DNA of 64,000 nucleotides from Taeniopygia guttata (GCF_048771995.1 NC_133026.1:117571501-117635500), one strand, 5' to 3'. Counted from the first letter of the stretch, positions 43,101 through 55,800 are shown. Numbers and translations are program-made. The notes: generated by a model from the letters alone, not told the origin.

Positions 43101-44776
43101 GACCTAGTATTAGTTCTGTCTCCATCAATATACAAAACAGACCCATCCTCTCTGACACGACGCATTAAGTTACCGTGGCACCAGTTACAAGCAGTCAAAT
43201 TACTCAGGCCATAGTCTGGTACCAGCACATCCTTCACAGGGTTGTAAGAACACACCAAACTGTTCAGGGGAAAACTGTAATTTTTGTCAGGCCTTAGCTG
43301 GCCATGAGTACTTTTTGCCAGGTTATACAGCTTCCCCCCTGGAGCCAGCCACTCTGGGGGAACGTGATGCTCTGAAAGAGCCCCACAGATGAGGCACCTG
43401 TGAAGGCGGTTGTCCATCACTGCTTTTTTGGCAGCTGCAGTGACCTCTTCGGGCTGGACCCCTATTACACCAGTCCTTCTGTAGAAATACTGATGCACAT
43501 CAGCTACAAGACTGGGGTGGATACCGTGCTTACTCATGAAAACCTCCTCCATTGCAGCAACAAGCCTCATCAAGTACTTATCCTGCAAACTTCTGTCTCC
43601 TCCAATAATACAACCACCATCCTCCTCTAACATGATGTATTTTTTTATGAGGTCTTGAGGAACTCCCCAGGCTTTAGGAAGGAGCTTCCTAGGCAGCTTA
43701 GGTAAAGCAGCACCTTTTATTCCAACCAGAGGAATATAATGGTTACGTCCTGAGCTACTCCACGCAATACAGATCGGCTTGTTCAACATGCCATCTTTCC
43801 CCATGCATTTTTCCAGAGGTATCAGACCAGGGAGGAATGTTGCTGAATAGTCCCCAGAGCTTCGCATTCCACTCAAGGAGTCTAACAGGATGATAGGCCG
43901 GTGAAGCACGTTGGCCAGACCAAAGATATGAATATTCCTAAGGCCCATTGGCACACCTTCTGGAGGAACAAACAAAGGGTCACATTCATTTATAATATCC
44001 TCCCATTCTGCAGCATCAATAAAGTCATGGAAAAGTGCCTTGTAGTGGCTTAGATTCTCCTCAAAATGCTTCTTTAGATTCTCTCGGAGTGCATGCCAGA
44101 ACAGCTCCCTGCCAACAAGCGCTCGTGAGACTGCATGGACGAGGCAGTGGCCGTCTCCATCCACGTGGACAGGAATGAGGCACTCTTGACTGTTGTTGGC
44201 CTTCTTGATGTCCTCCAGGGTGTCGTGCAGGTAGATGAGGCTGCCAGAGCGGTCCTTCCCATAACCCATGGTTTCAACGTGCTCTGGCTCGATGAGGAAG
44301 GCGCGGTCGCCCAGGAGGGAGCAGTCAAAGATGTCTCCCTGGTTCATCTCCGTGAGGAGCTTGGCTTTGCCAGTCTGCTTGTCCATCCCATAGCGGGCCA
44401 GAATGGGGGCCAGGAGCTTGCAGTGGTAGTTGGAGAGGCCATTGACTTTGACGAGCTCGGTGTTCCTGCGGGGCGGGCCGGCGCCGCTGACGCCCAGCAG
44501 CGCATTCCGCAGCAGGTTGTGCAGCACCAGGTCGGGGTCCGTCACCTCCTCCACGGCCAGCAGCTGCCGCTGCTCGTGGCGCCGCCCGCAGTCCGTGCAC
44601 TCGATGCTGCCGCTGCCCTGCGGCCCGTGCGCCGGGAAGAACAGCCGCGCCTGGCATTTGGGATCGGGGCAGGTGCCCGAGAAGATGCGCCGGTCTCGCT
44701 TCTTGGAGGCGGACGGAGGCGGCGGCTGCGGCTGCTGCTGAGGGGACGGCGGCGGCGGCTGCTGGGGCTGGGACAT
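33263..44776 (-). CDS. VCPIP1: VCPIP1 (VCIP135), p97/p47-interacting OTU deubiquitinase, complete
   Basis: Cysteine protease that removes ubiquitin and binds the AAA ATPase p97 (VCP). It is known for Golgi and ER reassembly after mitosis and for cleaving DNA-protein crosslink adducts such as SPRTN-linked ubiquitin. Exons on the minus strand are 42088-44776, 37052-37138 and 33263-34134, joining to 3648 bases, or 1215 aa (human 1222). A Pro/Gln-rich N terminus (residues 4-21) precedes a CxxxxC...CxxC zinc-type motif (C36, C41, C60, C63). The OTU catalytic core has HVDGDGHCLVHA with D208 and nucleophile C211, and GRNHYIPL with H346. Further Cys pairs follow (CLICG, CNWCHG, CGCGF), then a UBX/ubiquitin-like domain at 768-846 and a Ser/Thr-rich tail ending EPMDHS. 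All catalytic residues are present; it looks functional. Confidence 0.98.
34135..37051 (-). other. VCPIP1 intron 2
   Basis: 2.9 kb AT-rich intron with an A/C-rich simple stretch near 34420-34490. No embedded gene or recognised transposon. Confidence 0.8.
37052..37138 (-). CDS. VCPIP1: VCPIP1 coding exon 2
   Basis: 87-base exon not obvious from open-frame length. It encodes EDVWSYAKGLPQLF followed by QQGGVFYSIMKKTTG, nearly identical to the mammalian middle exon. Acceptor TTTTTACAG, donor GTATTT. Phase 1 on both sides joins exons 1 and 3 exactly. Confidence 0.96.
37139..42087 (-). other. VCPIP1 intron 1
   Basis: 4.9 kb AT-rich intron. It contains a perfect 9 bp inverted repeat with a 4-base loop (37969-37990), followed by an 18 bp partial duplication. 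No CR1 copy or RNA gene recognised. Confidence 0.8.
37969..38008. repeat. Hairpin plus 18 bp near-duplicate
   Basis: CTAAGCAGT at 37969-37977, loop ACAA, and its exact complement ACTGCTTAG at 37982-37990. The segment AGTACAAACTGCTTA repeats 18 bases further on, so the right arm occurs twice. Confidence 0.85.
42088..44776 (-). CDS. VCPIP1: VCPIP1 coding exon 1
   Basis: 2689 bases encoding residues 1-896 plus one base: the Pro/Gln-rich N terminus, zinc motif, OTU domain and UBX-like domain. The start codon is at 44774-44776, within the CpG island and with MSQPQ like the mammalian protein. Donor ATGG|GTAAGG; without splicing the frame adds about 16 non-conserved residues, so the splice site is preferred. 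Confidence 0.97.
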
Positions 44777-45180
44777 CGCTCCGCTCCTCTCCGCCCGGGC
44801 TTCACCCGCACCCTCTCCTCCGCCGCCCTCACAGGCGCATTCCCTGCGCGCCGGACAACGACCGCCGCCTCCCAGACACCGCCGGTGCCGGTGCTGCCCG
44901 TGCGGTACCGAGCGCCGCCCGCCGCCCCCCGCCCGACGCGGAAGCCGCCGCCGCTCTCACCGCCCCTCGGCCGCCTCAGTGCCCGCAGCGCCGCGGCCTC
45001 GCGCACTTCCACGCCGGTGGCGCACGCGCGGCGCCGCAGGGGCGGACGGGAGCGATAGTTTCGTTCGCCGCCAAGGCCCGATGTAGGGAAGGGATCTGTG
45101 TGCCATGGGGAGACTACAGAGACCGTAATGCCATGCGGCGAAGAGTGGGAGGGCGGGGGAGGAGCGAGCCCCGGCGGCGT

Positions 45181-45196
45181 TGCTGGGAAGCGTAGT
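45181..45196 (-). promoter_or_regulatory. ZNF143/Staf-like binding motif
   Basis: Minus strand ACTACGCTTCCCAGCA, close to the ACTACAATTCCCAGCATGC consensus often found at CpG-island and bidirectional promoters. It lies about 400 bp upstream of the VCPIP1 start codon. Confidence 0.6.
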
Positions 45197-45299
45197 CCGC
45201 GGGCGGGTGGGCCGGGAGGGACGAGCCGGGCGCTCGGCTGCGCTTGTTGCGCTTCCTGCGGGAGCGCTGGGGGTGCCAGTAGGGTGTGAAGTAACGCGC

Positions 45300-45497
45300 C
45301 ACATGTACGTTCTGTTCTGTCTCGCTCGGATGTCGGTCTAAGGTGACACCCCACGTGTATATTCCCTCTCTGTGCCCCTCGGGTGCTGGTTTGAGGCAAC
45401 ACTCTACGTATATCCTCCTCTGCCCCCCTCGGGGGCGGCTCCGAGGTGACACCCGCGTGTGCATCCCTTCTGTGCCGCCTCGCCGCCCGCTCACACC
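45300..45497. repeat. Degenerate tandem repeat, about four units of ~50 bp
   Basis: Units begin near 45300, 45352, 45403 and 45453. Each starts with an ACGTGTAT-like core, passes through CTCTGTGCCCCTCGG-like sequence and ends with GAGGTGACAC or a variant. The units differ at many positions, so the array is old. It is upstream of VCPIP1, within the CpG island. Confidence 0.7.
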
Positions 45498-46070
45498 CCG
45501 CAGGAGCAGCGGGCGAGGCTCCCTCCCGTGCCAGCCGTTTCCCCGGCCGGGCTCGGGGGGCGGGAGGCTGCTCACGGCGAACAGGCTGCTGCCGGCCAGG
45601 GGCTGACAGGAGGGGACAGGGCGGGGGCCGGCCGCAGCCTTCCCCTCAGCGCTGCCGCTGAAGGGGAATCCGGGCGCCTCCGAGGCTCCCCGGGCAAGGA
45701 GGTTTCCAAAAGCACGGCAAGCAGCGCGTCCTGCCAGGCAGAGTCCCCCTGCCAGCAGCGTTGCCTGCAGGCGTGGGCACACGGGCTCTGACCCCCGCCT
45801 CTGCCCCACAGGCTCCGCAGGCAGGCCCGGGCGGCGGCGCCGGGCTGGGCTCCCTTTGCGCTGCGCGGGGCCCGAGCTCCGCACGCCGGGCCGGGTGTCG
45901 GTCCCCGAGAAGCGGCGCCGGGCTGCCCCAGGGGTGAGCTATCTGAGCCGAGGTGTTCCCCGGCTGCCGGCTGCTGATAGCGACTCAACGAGGCCGACGG
46001 AGACGCGAGAGCGAGCTGTTAACGCGAGTGATCCCTCCAGCTGGTGCTACGTAAGGAGATAATGAGGGAA

Positions 46071-46799
46071 CGGAGCTGGCGCTTACGTTATCTCCAGTGG
46101 CCGTCTGAAACGATACTTCTTTTGCCAAAATGAAATGGAATAATGTTCACAGCTTCCAACCTAATTGCAGGGATGGCAATGTGTTCATGTGGAGAACTCA
46201 AGGAGGGATGCTGTCAGCAAACGGAGGAGTTAAGCTCTCTGAAAGCCATTCTAGATAAAGATTTGTTCTTAAATTAAGGAAAACAAAAGCTGAATGTCAG
46301 AGGACAACGTGGAACCTCACAGGGTATTTCCAAGTACTGGTGACCTACCCCTGTGAACACAAGGGCAAAAAAAAAAGACCACTTCCTCCCTCTTCCATCA
46401 CCCTTGTTCTACCAAACCACCACCTGGAATTTACATCCCAAGGCCTCACCTATTCTATAGTCACTCAAATTATCTAAAATTAGAATAAAAATCATAGAGA
46501 TTGTATCAGAGAGCTAGTATTGTGCTTGTACTTTCCAATACAAAGGGATTGAAAATTTTCATTTTCATTAATCCATGAAAAGTAATTTATGCGTCTGACA
46601 TTTAAATGATAAAGATTCAGATGATTAATACATACAGAAAAAAAATCTATTTCTGTGCTTTATCACAGGCTTAAGAAAAAAAATGGCTCCGGGCCTGGCC
46701 CTGTGACAGACTGAGCACTGCCACCTTCCAGTGACAGCAGCTGAGCTGTGCATGCTCATTCCCTTTCAGTTTCAGTAATTTGTCAAGCACAGAGAATAC

Positions 46800-46831
<32 letters not shown>

Positions 46832-49800
46832 GTATGCATTCCACAGTGTAATTTTTAATCTGATCCTTAAAAATATGTGGCAGGTTTGAAGAAGAAAAGA
46901 TGAAAATTATGAGATAGATTTTCATTCTTGCCTGCTACTGATACTTTTTAATGTGTATGACAGTAAGGTAGCAGCATCACCAGCTCCACAATCCTGCCAA
47001 TGTGCCTTGTACTTGGGGATAAATCAGCAGACTGTGCCCATTCATTCCTTAGTCTCCCCTTCATAAGTAGCAGGAACGCAGTAAAAATGCAAATAGGGAA
47101 GCCTCTGTCCTCTGTGAAACTGTGTGGCAGCTACTGAGAATGGGCACCATTCAGGACATCGTCCGGTGACAATCCTGTGCTAACCCAGCCTGCATTTTGA
47201 GGAAATGTCGAAAAAATTTTTCTGTAACATCGCTGGCCTCTGGAGCATCCAGTTTTTCACATATGGGAAATAAACACTTCTGTTACCATTTAATAGTACT
47301 TTGTAGTAAATAATAGAGAGCCCTCTGATGAAATAATTCACTTTACTGTCAAAGCCAATAGAACTTTGGATGTTTTGTTTACTTCCTCCAACCAGATGTT
47401 TTTATGAAAGCACTCTGACTGTAAAGTCAAAAACATTTCTCCTTTCTATTCCTTACATTAATTTCACTGATAAATTATATTCAGCAGAGGAATCTATCTT
47501 TTATGGTGGCTTGACCCTAATTAATGTGTATGTTTTTGATGAATGACATTTATAAGTTTTCCAGCTATATGCAGACTTAGGATCATGATTGATTGCCCAA
47601 GCAATTCCTGCAACAATAAACTTTCATTACAGAATCTTTGATAAAAATCACAATTCTCTGGCAAACTAATAATTTATGGAAATTAAATGCATCTTTATTT
47701 AGAAGCTTTATACACCGTATCTGGCAAACTGGATAAGGAAGTTCTGTGTTGTAACACTGAATACAGATTACAGAAGTAACTCAATCTTTAAGCAGTCTTA
47801 AAGGAAAATTCAGGAAATACAGTGTCTGCCTTGTTAGTAAGTACCCTGCAGCAGAGTGTGGCAATGAGTCCTACCAGAGATCATGGCACGAGCCATGCTA
47901 TTTTCACAGGCAAACAACAACATCACAGTCAAGAAAGTAGGATTGAAGATCACAGTGTTTACAAAGTTAAGTCTATTTGTAATGGGTCAGAAGAGTGATT
48001 AATTGTCAGCATCAGGACATACCTGAACTTGTGCCACTTCGTTGATGAGAACCAAGCACTGACAGTCAAAGTACCGGGCATTCATTTCAGGCCTAGGATG
48101 GGAGATGTAAAAATTTCAGTTTGATCTTCACCCAGTGGTATTCTGTCTCTTCTTTGTCATTTACCCTCAGGAAATGGGTCATTCCCAGGTCAAAGCAATT
48201 ATTTTTCAGAGGCACTTGTTTCTTTGGAAGAGCAGTGACAGAAGTTTCCAGCTAAACAGAAACAAAAGGCTTATACAGCATGCCAAAGATCAGATCATGA
48301 TAAACTACATGTTCTGTGTTGTTAAGAAGTGAATGTTACTATCAGCCTTCAGCTACACCTCAGCATGCTCTTCAGAAAGGACAGCTAAAATCTGGTGTTT
48401 TCTTCATTAAAACCCTTGCAGAGCTGATCCTGCCTGGCCTGCAAGACTAGCAGTTTAACCTGACCTGGCTCTGAAAGCTCTCTACTTGTACAGTCAAGAA
48501 AAGAAGAGAAAGAAAACAGTATGAGCTAGAGGGAAGATGGCAATATCATCACACCCCACAATGAATGCAACATTTTTTTATTTAGATGTGACCACCTAGC
48601 ATCTAAAATGCATGTGTAGATCCACAACTGGATTGTACTTACGACATCATAAGTACTATTAGCAGTACCAGCTACAAGGAGAGAACAACAGCATGTGCTC
48701 CACTGCACAGAGCAGCTTTGAGTGTCATGTGGACTCTTTACTTCTTGGTCCTGTTAAGTCAATTTGGCACTCCCTTCCTGACTGCTGCTGAACTATGTAT
48801 CTTATTTTGCCCACCACCTAAGCAGGCGTTGTTAAAAGCCCAAACACTCACCAGCATGCTACCTATGGAATTTGGAGGGATGTTGGTCACAGGCCTCCTC
48901 ATCTCCTGGTCCTCAGAGGCAGTGTGCAGCTCAGCAGTGTTCTGGAAGGACAGGAATGGCCACTGAGCAACTTTGGCTTTCAGGAACCTTTGGGTTAATT
49001 AATAGTTTAGTAAATGGCAGTTAGAAAACAGCACCTGACTTATCCTGGACAGCTGGGCTGGTAACTCATGTCCTGGATACATCCAATTGAATAACTTCCA
49101 TATCCCTCTTCTACTGCCTTCCAACAACCTCCAAAATTAAAAATTGTTTTCCTTCAGTGCTTTCGCAGAGTTAGAGCTTGAACTGCTGCCATCGCACCAG
49201 GTTCAGCAACTCACACCACTATTAGATGTTCTATGTTAACACTGATGTCATTCCTACATGAGACCAAATTTGGGCTGCTCAAAGTGTGGAATGTGTGTTA
49301 GCAAAACATGAATGCATTAGGAAAACAACACGAAAAGTGAAATACTGGGCAGAGCTTCAAGTACTAATTACAACCATCCAAATAACCTGCTCAAAGGCTT
49401 TGCTGCAGCAAAACCAATGTTCCCAATGGTGGTTCAGGTACAGCCTAGTCCAGTGAGAACAGCTCTATAGCTGACTCTCATGCTGGGTCAATCTCAGCAT
49501 CTAAGACAAGCTGCTCAACACTGATTTGGGATTGTTTACCTATGCTTTCCTTTTATTTCTTGGCTCAAAATCTGGTTCTGAGGCCCTATCTTGAAAACAT
49601 TTCAAATTGATTTCATATGCAAACCCCTCTGCAAAGTTAAAGCCCTACATTTTTTACTTTGAATATTGCTTTGTGAATTGATGTCAGCACAACTGGCAAA
49701 CAAAATGGATTCATTGTGACTGTCAGTGTTCAGGAACTGTCAATAGAAAATCAATCTTTGGGGCAGTAGGCCATTATAAAAAAGGAGAATGTAAGTGTTA

Positions 49801-51100
49801 GTAGCTTAGATATGTAACCTGATTATATGGAATCCTCAATGGCAATTACTGTGAACGTTTATCTGTTTTCCATAGTGCTCTGTCAAATACAAATGGAACA
49901 AATGGTACAATCCCATTACACTAAAAGATAAATGCCTCAAAATAAAATAGGTTGAGCAGCTAACACACTCACTGCCCTATTGATTGGTATGTTCACAGCG
50001 TATGCAGTCACTGATCTCATCAGCTGTTAAAGGTTTACCTAAATCTGTATAATAATCCCGTGTACTGAAGCATCCCAATTAACTGTCTGGTTCTAAGTAA
50101 AATTCTCCCTGCAAATAACCAGCTGAAAGAATGAGCAGCATTTCCAGTACAGAAGAATTCCAAGTCAAGAATATAAATGGGGGACAAAGACATCAAATGC
50201 TTCTTACAGAGAGCACATAGCAGTGATGCCTGGCTTGTGAGTATGCTTCAAGTTTGGAAGTATTTCACAGGTTGAGAGCCTGTGTTTTTCAGAGTTGAAG
50301 ACAGAAGAGAGGATCTGATATACAAATACAAAATGGCAAAATGGTGGGAGTGGATCAACAAGCTGGAAAAAAAAAAGAAAAACAAACAAATCCACTCTAT
50401 CCTAAATTTTTCTCCTGAGGGTTTTTAACTAGATATTATAACACTTCAAATTGAAACCAGATGAACCCTTCCAACTGGTTTTCTGCCCTGTTCTTTGGCA
50501 ACTGAGCTGAGCATAGTACCCCACCTTCCAACATGCACAAATAGCCTTACCACCAGTAGCCAAATGTTCTAACAGTTTCTAGTTTTCTGACAGCTCAGAA
50601 GGTTCTTGGTCCTTTACACACCTATAAAAGTCTAAACTATAGCTCTTGTGTTCATTAATTAATTGCAGTTCACTAATAGCCTTCCAGTAAGTGGTATCCT
50701 TTGCCACACGCCCTTGTATTGGATGTAAGTATTGAAATAAGTGAAGACAAGGTTTGTAAAACCAAAGAAACAGGTGTCTACTACTGGGCAGGAATTTCTT
50801 CGAAGAACAGCTTTTTCTTCCATCTGATGTAAAACCTTTGACAGTAACAATGCAGATATACCATCTATTAAAAAAAAACCAAAAACAACCTTTTTTTTGT
50901 CTTTTAGAAGTATTTTCCTGTTATAAACACATTGGTTTCTATAATGGAAAATGCATAAAGTGACTTTTAATTAACTCTTGTCTTTCACTAATTTTATCAG
51001 GGGAAAAAAAACAAACAAAAACAAAAATCCAAAGTAAACAAACAAGAAACCAAAACAAAAATCCCACAAAATTGCTCCAGGGGCCTTTTCCATTTCTGGT
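46071..51100. other. Intergenic sequence right of VCPIP1
   Basis: 5 kb of AT-rich sequence with one CA/TG microsatellite at about 46800-46827. Open frames, such as 48718-48966, have no family match or splice support. No RNA gene or CR1 copy recognised. Confidence 0.6.
46800..46827. repeat. (TG)n microsatellite
   Basis: About 14 uninterrupted TG dinucleotides, likely polymorphic. Confidence 0.95.
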
Positions 51101-51724
51101 TTATAGAACTTATTTCCATAAAACTATGGATGGTGTTTACCGCTTTCCATTCAACGCTGGTAGTCCGAATGCAAAGCTCCGCGCCAGGAATCCCGCGGGA
51201 GGGACGGTGTTGTGCTGCCTTCGGCTCTGGCAGTAGGTGTCAGCAGAAGCTCACCCAAGGAACCTTCCCATCATCCCGGGAATAGCCGCGCCACACGGAT
51301 GAGACATCAGTGCTGTAAGGCACCTCTACTCCTCTACTTTGTCACTCTGCTGCCTTTCTTCTGACCAACCAAATAACGAAAAGCAGCGGGTCCAGCTGCG
51401 GAACATCCTACATGGCTGTACACTGCTGCAAACAAGCAGCACCAGCTTTGCTTGCGCACTGATAATTCATTTGCATTGCAAGCGTGGTGGTTCACAAGAC
51501 AGGTGTGTTGGAACTCAAAATGTCCCTCAGACATTTTCAGAGGTTCCAGGCCTTGGTCAGAAGCATTTTAGACCCTGGCAAGCAGCTGAAAACAGCTCTG
51601 ATTTTGAGTTTGAGCCATGGAATGAGTTACCAACTTTGAAGGTGGAACAAGCGGTCACAGAGGGTTAGATGGTAGTGTTAGATGTCTTCCTCCTTCTTCT
51701 TCCTTGCCTCCATGTTCTTGGTGA

Positions 51725-52085
51725 TGCTGGCATTCATGGATTGGTTTAGAGTAGAAAAGCACGTTGTAACACAGGTAGTAGGTATTGGGGAAAATCTGTA
51801 AACATATAATACATAATATATCATATAAAAGATAGCAGCAGCCCTGGGCAGGGAGAGAGAAGACGAAGACACTGGACAGTGAGGGTGTCAGGAGTGTGTG
51901 TGTCTCTGCCTGGGCCGCTGACCAAAGCAGCTGCAGCGGGCGAAGACAATCTTTTAGGTAACTAGCAATAAACTGCCTTGAGACCGAACAACAAGAGGCT
52001 GCGGAGTTTTCTTTGGAAGTACGGGTTGGAGGAGAGACTTTACCATCACACGAGACCCCTGAATCAATCCCGGGGTTCTCACACA
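51725..52085 (+). mobile_element. Probable solo LTR-like block of an endogenous retrovirus
   Basis: LTR-like layout in plus orientation: a TATAAAA box near 51825, an AATAAA signal near 51968 and a GC-richer U5-like segment after it, ending CTCACACA. If it starts TGCTGG at 51725 and ends CA at 52085, the flanks are GGTGA and GGTGC, a near-match 5 bp repeat. The boundaries are uncertain and the family is not recognised. No internal retroviral genes are next to it. An old fossil if correct. Confidence 0.4.
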
Positions 52086-52709
52086 GGTGCTGGTCTCGAA
52101 GAACATTTTGTGCTGGAGAATGACAGGACACCGTGATTTGCACATTGAGAATGTGAGTGCCTGTTCTGAGGTCTGGAACTCATCAGGCGACTGAATCAAG
52201 TAACTGCAGAGGAAAGATTTTCCTTATGGTATGACTTTACTATAGAGCACTGCATAAGGATGATTCAGGGGATAAAATTTTAAGGAGTGGTTTTTCAAAT
52301 AAAATCATACTAAGGTCAACCTCACTACTCAGATTAAGAGCCATCTGCAGGTACAGCAGGAGAAATTCTCAGGTAGAAAGTTTGAGAGATATTCTGTCGA
52401 TATAGAGTATGTCAGGCATCCTATGGGGAAGGCTTTCTAGATTTGAATCAGAGCAAATCTAGGTGAGTAAAGTAAAGTGTCAAAAAAGTTACACAACTTG
52501 ATGAAATAACAAGAGAGTGAAAGAAAAAAACACTTCAATACAGCATCTTTGAAACTCTCCACATTTCTTGATAATACTGAGTGTAAAGGAACTAAAAATC
52601 AAAAATCATTCAGAAAAAATCTGAGGTTGCATGTGCCCAAGCCATCTCAATCCAAGGAACAGTAAAGTGAAGAAAAATCACTTCAGTTAAACAACGACCT
52701 TGACTCCAA

Positions 52710-52800
52710 AACTCAAAAAAAACCCACAAACAAACAAACAAACAAACAAACAAAACCCCCCAAAAAAAAAAACCACAAAAACCACCCCACACCCCTAAAA
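52710..52800. repeat. (CAAA)n and A/C-rich simple repeat
   Basis: Runs of ACAAACAAACAAAC at about 52727-52755 pass into C-runs and A-runs. Low complexity only. Confidence 0.9.
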
Positions 52801-55800
52801 AACCCTATGGCAAAAAAGTCCACTAAATCAAATTTCCACAGAGAAAGCAGGATAGGGAAAAAAAGTCCAATAAGTCCAATTATGCAGAAAGTAAGATATA
52901 ATAAAGGGGATATAAGGAGAACACTGCAAGTGCATTACTTCTGTTAGGAACTTTTGACAATGCCAGCCTCTCAGTTTTCTCTCAGGGCAGAGCACATACA
53001 GGAGAAGTGATAGTTGTCTGATCTTGGCATTCATGAGTTTTGGTATTCTCTCACATTGCACTTTACAATCGTGCTGGCAGAAAATGTAGTGATCTGATAC
53101 TGCTGTGCTAGATAGAAAAGCCATGATTATAGGAAACTTACATAACCACAGCATATGCTGAGCAGCTGGTCACTACCAAATTGTAAAACCATATCAAAAT
53201 GAGGTTATGCAGGCATCTGTCCTCAGTCTGTTCATTAATTACATGCAAGATTATACCTATCAAACTTGTGAGAAACACTGAGCTAGAAAGAGTTGTAAGC
53301 ACTTTGAGGGAGAAATGTATAGTTTAAAATTCTCTTGGCAACCTAGCAAAATAAATAAGATTAGAAATCAGCATATATAGTATTTTATTCTCACCTATAA
53401 TCACAGGATAAAGAAATACATTTATTGGAAGCATTTTTCAGAAAGGATCAGGGCATATAGTGAATCACAAACTGATTGTGAGTCAGCCACGTCATATTGT
53501 TATGAAAAAGCAAAGCCTTTTAAAGGATTCAGTGAATGAGTTCACAGGGATACAAAAGGATCAACACGGCAACTTGCAGCAAGCACAGTGTGTGTTAGTA
53601 CCTCATTTCAAGAAACACGAGAACCAGCAGGGAAAGGTCTAAGCTAAATCAACAATAAAATAATCATGATCTAGAAAAAATAAGCTTGAGAGAAAGAATG
53701 GATGTTGTCATGTAAGCATGCAAGAGCAAGGTAACTGAGGCAGATAAGATAAACTGTGAGTCAAGATCTCAGTAAAGAATCATGATAGAGAAATAGAGAA
53801 AATCAGAAAAATATGTTAGAGATAATATGGCTTCATGAAAAACAGTCTGCTCTAATCACAGCCCTTTCCTATTTGTGAATATGATTGATAAATCCACTCC
53901 TCTGATGGTTAAGCTTTGTTCACCTCCTGTTTACACCAGGAGTAGCCAGCCCAGCGCTCAGGGTGAAATTTGGGGAAGTGCTCCTGACAAAGACAAACAA
54001 AAACATTCTACATTGAAAAGAAAAAAAAAAAGGAAAATGACAGTTTGAGAAAAAGAGACTGAGAGATTACCTTCTGATATGTCAGTTAGCAGAACTGTAA
54101 GATTTAGCTAGTGCTATAGTAACTGAAGCTGTTACCCCTCCAAGAGCATTATTTCCAACATGGCTTTTTCAAAGCACTTCACCAGCTCTCTGTAGTGTGG
54201 GGAAAAAAGAAATGCATATGAAACCTCTGATACAGGGAGACACCTAAGCAGTCTGTCAGAGTGTGAAACACCAGCTCCTTGGGAAGGGAATCCCAACAAT
54301 CCCTCTTCCTTGTTGCACAATACCAAACTCCTTGAAGAAGGCCTTCTGCAGGTAAACCTACTACAGTTGCCAGAATAAGACAGAGAAGAAAGTAGAGGAT
54401 ATGTAACTGCACCCAAAACATTGTCTTTCAAGTCTAGGTGTAGGAAAGACAAATAAATCTTTAGGAACACATAGGATCTGAAAATTCTCTGAGGCTGAGA
54501 ACTTTTTTACCACTGGCTTAATATTGATTTAGGTTTATATAATCCCTACTTTAATTATTGTGCCTCGGTCACTCCCTACACTCGACTCATCCCAAACAGA
54601 CATTTTGTAAGCAGCCATCTCCTATTGTATGCCAAAGGATTTCTCATCAACTTCCAGCAGCTGCCACTAGCAAATAAGCTACATCAGATGCAGAAAGCTA
54701 TTGGTGTTTGAAATATGCTCTACTGACAGCAGATCCATGGATAGAACACCTGGGACACTTGCTGGGTCTTTCTTGCTGGAGCTCTACAAAAGTTGATTAC
54801 AAAATGGATGCTTTTAGACTAGAGTTACAGCACACTGAAGACCCCAGGGTATAGTAGATATCTCTTACTCACTTGCACAGTTCAACTACTCTTTCATTGT
54901 ATGCTGACTAAATTTCACTATGCTTATGTCTGTGTGCAAGATTAAAAAAAAAATAGTTACTTCAGTTCTTTCCCATTTTGCCCTATGGTAGAGATGTCAC
55001 CCATTGCCCTAGTCTGGTTGCATCTGAATTGCATTACAGGGCAGAAAAGTTCATAGAACAGAAGACAGTAAAGATGAGAAAGCAGAACAACAAAACTGAA
55101 GGAAAACAAAATTTTTATTTCATTTTTAAGTTGTACTCTTGCTATCAGCAGAGCTGGAAAGATTGCCTGTTTGTGATGAGCAAGCATTAAGTAACAACAC
55201 TTCCAGCTGACACATATATAAAAGAATTCACATATATAAACTTTAGTGACCCTTTCACTTCACTAAGAAATGGATTATAGCTTCCTTACAGTCTTTTAAT
55301 ATTGCCCACTCAAAGGGTTTATTCTCATCTTTTAAAAGTTTTAAACCCTAACTCCTATATTAATACAGCTAGGAACACCTCCATGAATTTGTGGTAGGTT
55401 TTGAGATTTTGTATCTGTGAAAGCTATTGACCCATTGTTGCTACTTCTGGATAACTCATGGGAGACATGAGGTAGGGGTTTCCATGTTCCCCAAAATGGC
55501 AACCACAGCTAGGACGGAAAAGAAAAAGGAGAAGAAACAAAAAATCATTTCATTAAATAAATTTGTTTTTTAAGTGGGATATTTTCTTAAACTGAAAATT
55601 TGGTAAGTTAATTCAATTTCATCTTCTTGGAAATTTACATTGTTGTATCACATTACATTTCCCACCCCCCCCCCCTTTCCCTTTACCACTAAGATTTAAT
55701 CCCAATTCCCTTTTATACAACTGTGTTAAGAAGCAAAAGTAGACTTAGGGTTTGACTTAGGATGTCTAACTTATCATCTACTTAATTTTTACAGTTTGCA

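Larger units (their letters stand above)
44360..46070 (-). promoter_or_regulatory. VCPIP1: CpG-island promoter of VCPIP1
   Basis: About 1.7 kb of CpG-dense sequence covering the first ~400 bases of the coding exon and about 1.3 kb upstream. No TATA box. It carries a ZNF143-like site at 45181-45196 and a degenerate tandem repeat at 45300-45497. Many overlapping frames on both strands are composition shadows. In mammals this promoter region is divergent; the sequence here neither proves nor excludes a plus-strand transcript. Confidence 0.7.

Noticed and set aside
44135-45058. 307-codon plus-strand frame antisense to VCPIP1
   Set aside because: It mirrors the conserved VCPIP1 exon on the opposite strand and continues into the GC-rich promoter; no family resemblance.
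48718-48966. 82-codon frame with a hydrophobic start resembling a signal peptide
   Set aside because: No family resemblance, no clear splice signals and no neighbouring exon; lengths like this are common by chance here.
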